Part shown: positions 7,129 through 17,118 of the stretch, piece by piece
How the letters are laid out: the number at the start of each line of letters is the position of its first letter
Position numbering within the stretch: position 1 is the first letter of the stretch
NCBI GenBank assembly: GCA_900318665.1
Contig: ONLQ01000021.1
Coordinates: forward strand, 1-34,396
DNA from: an uncultured Bacteroidales bacterium
GTDB lineage: Bacteria > Bacteroidota > Bacteroidia > Bacteroidales > P3
DNA length: 34,396 nt
Reading direction: 5' to 3'
Notes under the pieces: model-generated
Database searches by the model: none
Seen by the model: the letters and a program-made list of their open reading frames with translations, nothing else
Told to the model about the DNA's origin: nothing
Made by a program: the position numbers and the translations under genes

Positions 7129-8667
7129 TTATCTCCCCCACGAGTCGCGGTCTAAACTTCTGTAGGTTATTGCTTCGCTTAGGTGCTCTACTGTTATGTT
7201 GGGCGAGGCGGCGAGGTCGGCAATGGTGCGCGCCACTTTCAGTATGCGGTCGTAGGCGCGGGCCGAGAGGCCGAGTTTGTCCATTGCCACTTTCATGCGA
7301 TCCTGACACTCTGCGTCAAGCACGCAGTGCTCGCGAAATAGGCGGCTGTTCATCTGCGCGTTGCAGTGTATTCCGGCGTGCCCACGGAAACGTTCCTCCT
7401 GTATCTTACGGGCAGCAATGACGCGCTCGCGGATAACAGCACTGCTCTCGCCAGGCTTCATTTCCGAGAGTTTCTTGAACGGCACGGGCGTAACCTCAAT
7501 ATGAAGGTCAATACGGTCCATCAATGGGCCGCTGACCTTGTTCATATATTTCAATACTGCTCCTGGCGCGCAGGTGCACTCGATGGTGGGATGGTTGTAA
7601 TAGCCGCAGGGGCAGGGATTCATGGCTGCCACAAGCATGAAAGCGGCAGGATATTCTACCGACATCTTGGCGCGCGAGATGGTTACACGGCGTTCCTCCA
7701 TAGGTTGCCGCAACACCTCAAGCACCTGACGTCGGAACTCTGGCAACTCATCAAGAAAGAGCACTCCATTATGGGCCAAACTTATTTCGCCGGGTTGCGG
7801 ATTGGCTCCGCCACCCACGAGGGCCACGTCGCTCACGGTGTGGTGTGGGGCTCGGAAAGGGCGCACGGCAATGAGTGAGTCCTCCTTGCGCATCTTGCCT
7901 GCCACACTGTGTATCTGTGTGGTTTCGAGCGACTCCTCGAGACTCAGCGGCGGCAGTATAGACGGCAGACGCTTGGCCAGCATACTCTTGCCAGCACCCG
8001 GAGGACCTATGAGTATGACGTTATGGCCTCCGGCAGCAGCAATCTCCATGGCACGCTTCACCTCTTCCTGCCCTTTCACGTCGGCAAAGTCAAACTCATA
8101 CTGATTCAGATGGTTGGCAAACTCGGCACGCGTATCGACAATGGTCTGCTGCAGGTCGCCCTCGCCGTTTAGGAAATCGACAACCTCCTTGATATTGCTG
8201 GCGCCATAGACCTCGAGATTATTGACAATGGCGGCTTCGCGAGCGTTGTCGGCAGGCAGAATAAGACCCTTGTAGTGCTTGCGGCGAGCCTCTATGGCTA
8301 TGGGCAGCGCACCTTTGATGGGGCGCAGGCTGCCGTCGAGCGAGAGTTCGCCCATGATGACGTATTTGTCGAGGTCGTCGGCACGCATCTGCCCCGAAGC
8401 GCCAAGTATGCCTATGGCTATGGCAAGGTCGTAGGCGGCGCCCTCTTTCCTCACGTCGGCGGGAGCGAGATTGACAACAATACGCTTGCCGGGGATATGA
8501 AATCCGTGTTGCGCCACAGCGGTGGCAATGCGCTGCTGGCTCTCTTTCACAGCGTTGTCGGGCAGTCCTACCATGGTGAAATTGACGCCGGGGTCAACGC
8601 TCACCTCCACAGTTATCATCATGGCATTGACGCCAAATATAGCGCTGCCAAAAGTCTTGACCAACAT
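7129..8667 (-). CDS. comM: YifB/ComM family Mg-chelatase-like AAA+ ATPase
   Basis: The 512-residue protein has the ComM architecture. The N-terminal ~180 residues form an S5/Lon-protease-like fold (MLVKTFGSAIFGVNAMMITVEVSVDPG). An AAA+ core follows with Walker A GPPGAGKS (221-228) and Walker B VLFLDELPEF (302-311). A C-x-C...C-x-C cluster (Cys352, 354, 364, 366) and a C-terminal Mg-chelatase-like lid complete it. Family knowledge: ComM is a hexameric helicase that promotes branch migration during natural transformation in Gram-negative bacteria. In Bacteroidota it is widespread and its role is less clear. It follows the ABC exporter gene after a 124-base gap with no convincing promoter, so it may be the last gene of the long minus-strand run. 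Confidence 0.92.
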   Translation of the reverse strand: MLVKTFGSAIFGVNAMMITVEVSVDPGVNFTMVGLPDNAVKESQQRIATAVAQHGFHIPGKRIVVNLAPADVRKEGAAYDLAIAIGILGASGQMRADDLDKYVIMGELSLDGSLRPIKGALPIAIEARRKHYKGLILPADNAREAAIVNNLEVYGASNIKEVVDFLNGEGDLQQTIVDTRAEFANHLNQYEFDFADVKGQEEVKRAMEIAAAGGHNVILIGPPGAGKSMLAKRLPSILPPLSLEESLETTQIHSVAGKMRKEDSLIAVRPFRAPHHTVSDVALVGGGANPQPGEISLAHNGVLFLDELPEFRRQVLEVLRQPMEERRVTISRAKMSVEYPAAFMLVAAMNPCPCGYYNHPTIECTCAPGAVLKYMNKVSGPLMDRIDLHIEVTPVPFKKLSEMKPGESSAVIRERVIAARKIQEERFRGHAGIHCNAQMNSRLFREHCVLDAECQDRMKVAMDKLGLSARAYDRILKVARTIADLAASPNITVEHLSEAITYRSLDRDSWGR

Positions 8668-8791
8668 ATTTTTAGTTTTTATGCAAAATCCTATTATGTT
8701 CTGACATAAATTACCAAGAAACTAAATACTAATGCTTTCCGAATAATTTATGCATAAAGAAAATGTCCATCAATTTGGAACACTTATAGCG

Positions 8792-10609
<1,818 letters not shown>

Positions 10610-11956
10610 TTACACCAATTTATAGCCAACGTAGTTGTGCGGCGTGATGCGCTTGATGCGTTCTTTCACCTCGGCGGCGACGTCGAGACCCTCCACAAAA
10701 TCGGCAATGGTCTGGGCGGTAACCTTGCTGTTGGTGCGCGTCAGGGCTTTCAGTGCCTCGTAGGGGTTGGGGAAGCCCACGCTACGCAGTATGGTCTGTA
10801 TAGCCTCAGCCACCACGGCCCAGTTGTTCTCAAGGTCGTCGTAGAGAGCCTGCTCGTTGAGCAGCAGTTTGCCCATACCCTTTTCGAGCGAGGCCAACGA
10901 GATGATGGTGTGTGCGATAGGCACGCCGATGTTGCGGCTCACGGTGGAATCGGTCAAGTCGCGCTGCATACGCGAGATGGGCAGTTTGTGGCTCAGATGC
11001 TCAAAAATGGCATTGGCAAGACCGAGATTGCCCTCGGCATTCTCAAAGTCTATGGGGTTCACCTTGTGGGGCATGGCAGAACTGCCAACCTCGCCAGCCT
11101 TGATTTTCTGCTTGAAATAGTTCATCGAGATATAGGTCCAGATGTCGCGGCAAAGGTCGATGAGGATGACATTGATACGCTTGCAGGCATCAAAATAGGC
11201 GGCCATATTGTCGTAGTTCTCAATCTGCGTGGTGTATTGCAGACGCTCCAGCCCGAGATGATTGGCCACAAAGTCGTTGCCGAAGGTGCGCCAATCAACA
11301 TCGGGATAAGCCACGAGGTGGGCGTTCATATTGCCTGTGGCGCCACCGAACTTGGCCGAGAAAGGTATCTGCTTGAGCATCTCTATCTGACGGCGCAGAC
11401 GATAGGCAAAGACCTCAAACTCTTTGCCCAGCGTGGTGGGCGAAGCGGGCTGGCCGTGGGTGTGGGCCAGCATGGGAATGTCCTTCCACTCCTGTGCACG
11501 CTCCTCTACCAAGGCCAAAATCTTCTCGTAGTAAGGCAGCAGCACCTGCTCGTGGCACTCCTTCATAGAGAGCGGCACCGAGGTGTTGTTGATGTCCTGC
11601 GAGGTGAGTCCGAAATGGATAAACTCCTTGTAGGGCGTCAGACCCATGGTATCGAAATGGCGTTTCAGAAAATACTCCACGGCCTTCACGTCGTGGTTGG
11701 TGGTTTTCTCTATCTCCTTTATTTCCTCGGCATCCTTGTCGGTGAAATTGCGATAGATGTCGCGCAGACGCTCCTGAAGCGCGCTGTCTTTCATCTCCGA
11801 CGAGAAGCCCAGTTGCTGCGAGAGGGCAATGAAATATTCTATCTCCACGCGCACGCGATAGCGAATGAGCGCGCCTTCCGAGAAATAAGCGGCCAGGCTG
11901 TCAACCTTGCCACGATAGCGCCCGTCGATGGGCGAGATTGCATTGAGTGTATTCAT
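10610..11956 (-). CDS. purB: Adenylosuccinate lyase
   Basis: The 448-residue enzyme matches the E. coli PurB type in length and motifs. The N-terminus reads NAISPIDGRY. The fumarase/aspartase superfamily signature SSAMPHKVNPIDFENAEGN starts at residue 292, and the catalytic region has HTHGQPASPTT (His165/His167). It catalyses two steps: SAICAR to AICAR in purine synthesis, and adenylosuccinate to AMP. Its start overlaps the stop of the PHP phosphatase by 4 bases (ATGA type), and its stop abuts the ABC transporter start, so it sits inside an operon. No missing motif was seen. Confidence 0.95.
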   Translation of the reverse strand: MNTLNAISPIDGRYRGKVDSLAAYFSEGALIRYRVRVEIEYFIALSQQLGFSSEMKDSALQERLRDIYRNFTDKDAEEIKEIEKTTNHDVKAVEYFLKRHFDTMGLTPYKEFIHFGLTSQDINNTSVPLSMKECHEQVLLPYYEKILALVEERAQEWKDIPMLAHTHGQPASPTTLGKEFEVFAYRLRRQIEMLKQIPFSAKFGGATGNMNAHLVAYPDVDWRTFGNDFVANHLGLERLQYTTQIENYDNMAAYFDACKRINVILIDLCRDIWTYISMNYFKQKIKAGEVGSSAMPHKVNPIDFENAEGNLGLANAIFEHLSHKLPISRMQRDLTDSTVSRNIGVPIAHTIISLASLEKGMGKLLLNEQALYDDLENNWAVVAEAIQTILRSVGFPNPYEALKALTRTNSKVTAQTIADFVEGLDVAAEVKERIKRITPHNYVGYKLV

Positions 11957-12717
11957 AATCTATGATGTGTTTTTTCTACAAGTTCTCTATTCATAAATTC
12001 ATATTTTTCCAGCACCTTGCGAACAGTGCGGCTATGGGTGGCCTCGGCAAGCCCGCGCGCATAGGTGGTGTTGTGCATATCGGTGCCCAGCAGTTCGACC
12101 CATCCGCGCTCTATCATTTTCAGAGCGCGCTTTTGTGGCTCACCGCCATAGAAACCGCTCAACGACAGAATGTTGCACTGGAATATGACCCCCTGGTCTT
12201 TCAGTTTCTCGAATTTCGACGAGTCAACGTCGAGATACAGGTATCGCTCCGGATGCGCCAAAATGACCTGCTGGTCGTTCATCTGTATGTCGTAGATTAC
12301 CTTCTCGAACCCCATACGGTGGTGGTGCATCGAGATTTCGAGCAGCAGATAGTTGTCCACGCCAATCTTCAAGAAACGAGGATTGACCAGCCTGTCCTGA
12401 AAGCCATCGTCAATGCGGTATTCGCCACCAATGCCCTGCAACTCCATCTCCACGCCACTGTCGGCGAGATATTGTTTCAGTTCACCATAGCGGCGCACAA
12501 TGTCGTCCTCGTCGTTGTTGTAGCGCGGAAAGTTGAAATGCGGGGTGACAAACATCTTGCGAAAACCCGCCTCCCACATCGTGCCAATACATTCGGCACT
12601 CATTTCGAGGCTTTCGGAACCATCGTCAACGCCCGGCACCATGTGGTTGTGCATATCGACGCCCAATACCTCAAATATCGGCTCTATCTTGTTTTTTCGT
12701 TTCAGAAAGTCAAACAT
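11953..12717 (-). CDS. CpsB/YwqE-type PHP-family tyrosine-protein phosphatase
   Basis: A PHP-domain protein of 254 residues from this start. The metal-binding motif DMHNHMVPGVDDGS lies near residue 22, and further ligands are in TPHFNFPRY, LEISMHHHRMGFE, LAHPERY and LGTDMHN. Family knowledge: these manganese-dependent phosphatases remove phosphate from the tyrosine kinases that control capsule and exopolysaccharide chain length. I chose the ATG at 12717 (MFDFLKRKNK) because the longer start at 12741 would overlap the end of murA by 8 bases; the longer form is possible. No capsule genes are visible nearby. The stop overlaps purB by 4 bases. Confidence 0.88.
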   Translation of the reverse strand: MFDFLKRKNKIEPIFEVLGVDMHNHMVPGVDDGSESLEMSAECIGTMWEAGFRKMFVTPHFNFPRYNNDEDDIVRRYGELKQYLADSGVEMELQGIGGEYRIDDGFQDRLVNPRFLKIGVDNYLLLEISMHHHRMGFEKVIYDIQMNDQQVILAHPERYLYLDVDSSKFEKLKDQGVIFQCNILSLSGFYGGEPQKRALKMIERGWVELLGTDMHNTTYARGLAEATHSRTVRKVLEKYEFMNRELVEKTHHRL

Positions 12718-12733
12718 AAAATAGCGTGTCTTG

Positions 12734-14095
12734 TCAATCAATTCTTACTATACTCGCTCCCAAGAGGCGCAGACGCTCGTAGATGTGCTGATAGCCACGG
12801 TCTATCTGCTCTATGTTGTCTATGCGGCTTTTGCCCTCGGCGCTCAAGGCCGCTATCAGCAGCGACACACCGGCGCGAATGTCGGGCGACACCATGTTGA
12901 GGCCCCTCAGCCTGTGCTGGCGGTCCAGACCTATGACCGTGGCGCGATGCGGGTCGCACAAGATTATCTGCGCGCCCATGTCAATCAGTTTATCGACAAA
13001 GAACAGGCGGCTCTCAAACATCTTCTGATGTATCAGCACGCTGCCCTTGGCCTGGGTGGCCACCACAAGCGCAATGCTTATGAGGTCGGGCGTGAAGCCG
13101 GGCCACGGCGCGTCGGAGATGTTCATTATCGAGCCGTCCATGAAACGCTCTATCTCGTAGTGCTCCTGCGACGGCACATAGAGGTCGTCGCCTTTCTGCC
13201 ACACCTCTACGCCCAGCCTGCGGAACACCTGCGGTATCAGGCCCAGATGCTCTACATGGGCGTTCTTTATCACTATGTCGCCTTGCGTCATGGCCGCCAT
13301 GCCTATAAAACTGCCTATCTCAATCATGTCGGGCAGCAGGCGGTGGGTGCAGCCGTGGAGTTCTTTCACGCCCTTGATGGTCAGCATGTTCGAGCCCACG
13401 CCCGAAATCTTAGCACCCATAGCGTTCAGCATTTTGCACAACTGATAGACGTATGGCTCGCAGGCGGCATTCATGATGGTGGTAGTGCCTTCGGCCAGCA
13501 CGGCAGCCATAACGATATTGGCAGTACCCGTGACGCTGGCCTCGTCAAGCAGCATATAGCAGCCCTTCAGCCGTTTGGCACTTATCTCGTAGCCATCGAG
13601 CCTCACCGACCCCACGGTCTTGCGGTTGTAGCGCTTGTATTCTACCTTGGCACCCAGTTTCTCCATGCCGATGAAATGGGTGTCGAGACGACGGCGGCCT
13701 ATCTTGTCGCCACCCGGCTGGGGTATCAGCACGCGCCCAAAACGCGAAAGCAGCGGCCCCACAAGCAGTATGCTGCCACGCAACTCCGTGGCCTGGGTGG
13801 CAAATTCTGCCGTCTCTATCTTGCCTATGTCTATATTGTTGGTCCTGAACTCGAAAGTGCGGCTCCACGGGTCGAGGGGTGGCACCGAAGGTTTCACCTT
13901 GCGCACACTAACGCCCAGCAGCATCAGCAGGTCGATGAGTTTGTTCACATCGCGTATGTCGGGCACATTCTCTATCACCACCTTGTCATTAGTCAGCAGC
14001 ACGGCGCACAGCACCTGCAGAGCCTCATTCTTGGCCCCCTGCGGCACTATCTCGCCCTTCAGCGGATGTCCGCCCACTATTTCAAAAGATGCCAT
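12734..14095 (-). CDS. murA: UDP-N-acetylglucosamine 1-carboxyvinyltransferase with Asp in place of the catalytic Cys
   Basis: The 453-residue enzyme is MurA, which transfers enolpyruvate from PEP to UDP-GlcNAc in the first committed step of peptidoglycan synthesis. The N-terminal FEIVGGHPLKGEIVPQGAKNEAL includes the conserved Lys22 and Asn23. The active-site loop reads PGGDKIGRRRLDTHFIGMEKLGA, so Asp130 replaces the Cys of the usual GGC(T/A)IG motif (codon GAC on the minus strand, 13706-13708). Family knowledge: Cys-to-Asp MurA enzymes stay active but resist fosfomycin, as in mycobacteria and Chlamydia. It lies between DUF4290 and the PHP phosphatase. The length is slightly above the usual ~420-435. 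Confidence 0.95.
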   Translation of the reverse strand: MASFEIVGGHPLKGEIVPQGAKNEALQVLCAVLLTNDKVVIENVPDIRDVNKLIDLLMLLGVSVRKVKPSVPPLDPWSRTFEFRTNNIDIGKIETAEFATQATELRGSILLVGPLLSRFGRVLIPQPGGDKIGRRRLDTHFIGMEKLGAKVEYKRYNRKTVGSVRLDGYEISAKRLKGCYMLLDEASVTGTANIVMAAVLAEGTTTIMNAACEPYVYQLCKMLNAMGAKISGVGSNMLTIKGVKELHGCTHRLLPDMIEIGSFIGMAAMTQGDIVIKNAHVEHLGLIPQVFRRLGVEVWQKGDDLYVPSQEHYEIERFMDGSIMNISDAPWPGFTPDLISIALVVATQAKGSVLIHQKMFESRLFFVDKLIDMGAQIILCDPHRATVIGLDRQHRLRGLNMVSPDIRAGVSLLIAALSAEGKSRIDNIEQIDRGYQHIYERLRLLGASIVRID

Positions 14096-14144
14096 AAAGT
14101 TGTTTTTACTTTGTGTGTATTGTCAATCCCATCAAAACCATCAA

Positions 14145-14753
14145 TCAGTTTTTCTTCTTCTTTTTCTTGTTCTTGCGGCGGTCGGTAACATCGTCGGGCT
14201 GCACGCCACTGTCGGCAGGCAGCACTATCTCCGTGCCGGCGGCAATATGTATCTTGCCACCGCTCACGCGCTCCATCTGGTCTATGATTACATCGTCGTC
14301 CACCGAGTCGCGGTTCCACGCCAGATAGTTGCGCTTCAGCGCCTCGGCCAGTTGCGCCTCCAGCACCGTGCGCTCCTCGCCCTCGGCCATACCGCTCACC
14401 TTCTCTATCATGCGTTCCAAGATGCGACCATAGTGACGATAGCGTATGTCGCCATCGCTGTAATCCAACTTCTTGGGCGAAAACCGCAGCGACGGGTCGT
14501 GGCTCACCTCAAAGGGAGTGTCCACGTCAAGTTCGCCGCCAGCAAGCACCATCAGATGGTCCCACAGGCGACGCCGATAGTCGACATGGTCGCGCACATG
14601 AGGATTTACCTGTGCCATAACGTTCACTATGGCCTCTGCAACCTGCGTCCTACGTCCACGGTCCTCTATGCCTTTGGCGTACTGCACAAGTTTGTACACA
14701 TTACGCCCATAGTCCATAATCTCTATTTTCTCTCGTTTCGTATTGTATTCCAT
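14145..14753 (-). CDS. DUF4290 domain-containing protein
   Basis: A 202-residue predicted cytoplasmic protein with the DUF4290 N-terminus (MEYNTKREKIEIMDYGRNVYKLVQYAKGIEDRGRRTQVAEAIV) followed by VNPHVRDHVDYRRRLWDHLMVL. The first ~170 residues look alpha-helical. The end is a low-complexity Lys tail (KNKKKKKKN). I recall DUF4290 next to murA in other Bacteroidota, and the order here agrees: its stop lies 49 bases before the murA start. The function is unknown; a role in envelope synthesis is suggested only by this linkage. Confidence 0.85.
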   Translation of the reverse strand: MEYNTKREKIEIMDYGRNVYKLVQYAKGIEDRGRRTQVAEAIVNVMAQVNPHVRDHVDYRRRLWDHLMVLAGGELDVDTPFEVSHDPSLRFSPKKLDYSDGDIRYRHYGRILERMIEKVSGMAEGEERTVLEAQLAEALKRNYLAWNRDSVDDDVIIDQMERVSGGKIHIAAGTEIVLPADSGVQPDDVTDRRKNKKKKKKN

Positions 14754-14782
14754 GCGTATGATAGTTTTCTTTTTCGGACATC

Positions 14783-15463
14783 CTAATCTCCAAGCAGTCT
14801 GAACTGCGAATGTCCAAACATCCGGTATTCCGAAAGACCACCCCAGCCCATCATGCCATAGTCATAGCAGTAGAGCGGCAACGGCATATTCTCACTACGG
14901 ATATATTCCATGTAAAGCGACAGATAGTTGTCCTTGCCAAAGCGGTATTGCATTGCCGCCGAGGCTCCTACGGCATATCCGTCACGCCCGTCGGCAAGCC
15001 ACGGACTCATATTGCCCTGCATCATAAACACCGAGGCGGCAACCGTCAGACGCTCGTTAACCCTCACAATGCCGTCAAAGTGCATATAGTTCATCGACCT
15101 CTGGCGCCGCGGCGCGAAACTCCTGTCGAGGCCACGCAGATGCACGTCGCCATAGGAAAAACCTTTGGAATGGCCGAAGCCTCCGCTCAGCACCACACGG
15201 TCGGACAACTTATAAGACAACTCCGGATTAAGAAACGTGTAGCCCAGCGTGCTGCCCCAGCCGCTAAACACCCCAGTGCCCAAAGAGACACTGCCGTGCA
15301 GCCTGTCGGCAACGGATTCTCCCTCACGCGCCATCCTGCTGCTGTCCGACACATCGGCGGCCTGGTCGGCGTCAAAATAGACGCGGCGCAACTCCTGTCC
15401 CCTCGCCGTGAGAGCGACAAAGACAATGAAAGCAACAACAATAAAGATGCCCTTTTTCAACAA
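14783..15463 (-). CDS. Secreted, probable outer-membrane protein of unknown function
   Basis: A 226-residue protein with a signal peptide (MLKKGIFIVVAFIVFVALTARGQ). The mature part alternates beta-strand-like segments and Gly/aromatic turns (SVSLGTGVFSGWGSTLGYTFLNPELSYKLSDRVVLSGGFGHSKGF), suggesting a small barrel or surface beta-protein. It does not end in the classical terminal Phe (FRLLGD), so barrel insertion is uncertain. It is the first gene of the long murA-purB run, 29 bases before DUF4290, and has a good promoter at 15510-15541. I do not recognise a named family. Confidence 0.75.
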   Translation of the reverse strand: MLKKGIFIVVAFIVFVALTARGQELRRVYFDADQAADVSDSSRMAREGESVADRLHGSVSLGTGVFSGWGSTLGYTFLNPELSYKLSDRVVLSGGFGHSKGFSYGDVHLRGLDRSFAPRRQRSMNYMHFDGIVRVNERLTVAASVFMMQGNMSPWLADGRDGYAVGASAAMQYRFGKDNYLSLYMEYIRSENMPLPLYCYDYGMMGWGGLSEYRMFGHSQFRLLGD

Positions 15464-15509
15464 GCCTTTTTATTTTTAATGGGTCAATACTCTTATTTCT
15501 TAAAAGTTA

Positions 15510-15541
15510 CAAAAGTACAAATTTTCCACCTACCCACCAAA
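15510..15541 (-). promoter_or_regulatory. Promoter of the 15463-to-8792 operon
   Basis: On the minus strand TTTG (15538-15541) is followed after 20 bases by TACTTTTG (15510-15517), fitting the Bacteroidota consensus TTTG-N19-21-TAnnTTTG. It lies about 45 bases upstream of the first ATG and probably drives the genes from the secreted protein through the ABC exporter. Confidence 0.72.
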
Positions 15542-15604
15542 TTAAAGATTTTCCGCCTGCCACATAACAGAAAACACACCACCTTGTCACATTGTAAATA
15601 TATG

Positions 15605-15642
15605 ACCTAAAAACAATTAAAACATATTTAGGCTGGAGCCTA
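15605..15642 (-). terminator. Weak terminator overlapping the pseudouridine synthase stop codon
   Basis: On the minus strand TAGGC (starting at the stop codon) and GCCTA form a 5-bp stem with loop TCCA, followed by T-rich sequence (ATGTTTTAATTGTTTTT). The stem is short, so support is modest. Confidence 0.35.
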
Positions 15643-16509
15643 TATTTCCATCAAGCGGTTGAAACTTGGCGGGATAGGCGTTTCGAAGCGCAGCACCTTG
15701 CACGTTATGGGATGGCGGAAATGCAGGCGCATGGCGTGGAGGGCCAATCGATTGATTGGCGAGATGTCGTCTTTGTAGCCATACATCGGGTCGTGGACCA
15801 CGGGATGCTTCATTTCGCGCAGGTGTACGCGTATCTGGTTGCGGCGGCCTGTGTCAAGGTGCAGTTCAAGCAATGAGTAGCGGCGTGAACGGCGCAGCAC
15901 CTTGTAGTGTGTTATGGCTTCTTTGCCACCGTTGTCGAAGGGCGACGACAACACACAATACTGTCCATCGGTAAGCCACGAGCGTATAGTGCCGCTATCC
16001 TGCTCCACATTGCCCCACGCTACGGCCACGTAGGCACGCTCGGTAACGATACCCTTCCAGTCGGCCTCGAATGCCTGCGACACTTGTTTCGATTTAGACA
16101 CTACCATCAGTCCGCTGGTGTCGCGGTCCAAGCGATGCACAATATGCGCATGACAAGTCTGATGGGTGTAGGATAGGTATTGGTTCAGTATAGTGATAAC
16201 TGTCTGGTCGTTAGGCTTCTTACTATAAGAAAGAAGGCCCGTGTGCTTGTTCACGACTATGAGGTGCTGGTCTTCAAATATTATGTCGAGGCCCTGCGGC
16301 ACAAAACGCTCACGAAAGCCTTTGCGTTGCAGGCTTACCACCATGCCAGGCTGCAACGGATAGTTGAACTGCGACACTTTTTTGTCATCAACATAGACCT
16401 CGTTGGCTAACATCTCTTTTATGCGTGTGCGGCTCGCATCGGGCATCTTTGACACCAAAAAATCCATCAACGAAGCGCACTCCCCTACCCTATATTCTGT
16501 CTTTTTCAT
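15640..16509 (-). CDS. RluA-family 23S/tRNA pseudouridine synthase
   Basis: The 289-residue protein has an N-terminal S4-like RNA-binding domain (SRTRIKEMLANEVYVDDKKV, about 26-60). A catalytic domain follows with the family motif HRLDRDTSG (125-133, catalytic Asp128). It isomerises specific uridines in structured RNA. Which RNA and position (RluA, RluC or RluD type) cannot be told from the sequence. It is the last gene of the nadA cluster, 69 bases downstream of the editing protein, and the gap holds the parS palindrome. Confidence 0.92.
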   Translation of the reverse strand: MKKTEYRVGECASLMDFLVSKMPDASRTRIKEMLANEVYVDDKKVSQFNYPLQPGMVVSLQRKGFRERFVPQGLDIIFEDQHLIVVNKHTGLLSYSKKPNDQTVITILNQYLSYTHQTCHAHIVHRLDRDTSGLMVVSKSKQVSQAFEADWKGIVTERAYVAVAWGNVEQDSGTIRSWLTDGQYCVLSSPFDNGGKEAITHYKVLRRSRRYSLLELHLDTGRRNQIRVHLREMKHPVVHDPMYGYKDDISPINRLALHAMRLHFRHPITCKVLRFETPIPPSFNRLMEI

Positions 16510-16531
16510 TTTTTAGGTTTTCAACAAATAA

Positions 16532-16547
16532 TGTTTCACGTGAAACA
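16532..16547. promoter_or_regulatory. parS centromere site (ParB/Spo0J binding palindrome)
   Basis: TGTTTCACGTGAAACA is a perfect 16-bp palindrome identical to the classical parS consensus of Bacillus subtilis, which is conserved across phyla. The palindrome extends to 20 bp (16530-16549). It is intergenic, between the pseudouridine synthase and the editing protein. ParB loads here to organise and segregate the replication-origin region. No parA or parB gene is in the window. Confidence 0.88.
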
Positions 16548-16578
16548 TTTATTTTTAGACGATTTTAACCGTTTCACG

Positions 16579-17115
16579 TCAGTTATTAACAGCCTCGGCC
16601 GGACCGTCATCGTATATTTTCAAAATCTCGTATTCGTTGCCCGTATTCTTTATGAATTTCATCATGTCGGCATTGGAAATTACCAACGAGGCACGATTGT
16701 CGTTGGGATGAAAGGCCACCTTTTCTGCATCAAGCAAATTTTCGTCAACAAACAATGTAACATCTTGATTTACATCGTTAACCAAGGTAAACAACGACAC
16801 TGAGCCTGGTTTCACACCCAAGTATTTCATCATTCTCTCGGGCGACGCAAATGACAATTTGCCCTGATGCAACTGCTTCTCAATGGCATGAATGTCCATC
16901 TGCGAGGTTGATTTCATAATAACCAGATAATGGCGGTTGCCCTTATGGTTACGAAAAAACAAGTTTTTGCACAACGTTGTTCCCTCGCCACGATAAAACT
17001 GTGCGGCAATCTCTATGGTCGGAGCCTCGGGATGCTCATAATAGTCAAACTCAATGCCCAACTCTTTGAGCCGCTCATAAACCTGCGGTTGACCTATCAT
17101 ATCTTTCAAGTCCAT
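16579..17115 (-). CDS. YbaK/ProX-type aminoacyl-tRNA editing (deacylase) domain protein
   Basis: A 178-residue free-standing editing domain. The N-terminus KELGIEFDYYEHPEAPTIEIAAQFYRGEGTTLCKNLFFRNHKGNRHYLVIM matches the YbaK/PrdX fold, with the conserved Lys in CKNLFFRN. PGSVSLFTLVNDVNQDVTLFVDENLL and the closing HPNDNRASLVIS motif support the PrdX (ProX) branch. Family knowledge: such proteins hydrolyse mischarged tRNA, typically Ala-tRNA(Pro) or Cys-tRNA(Pro), in the cytoplasm. Substrate choice is inference. The start is 3 bases after the nadA stop, so the two are co-transcribed. Confidence 0.9.
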   Translation of the reverse strand: MDLKDMIGQPQVYERLKELGIEFDYYEHPEAPTIEIAAQFYRGEGTTLCKNLFFRNHKGNRHYLVIMKSTSQMDIHAIEKQLHQGKLSFASPERMMKYLGVKPGSVSLFTLVNDVNQDVTLFVDENLLDAEKVAFHPNDNRASLVISNADMMKFIKNTGNEYEILKIYDDGPAEAVNN

Positions 17116-17118
17116 ATA

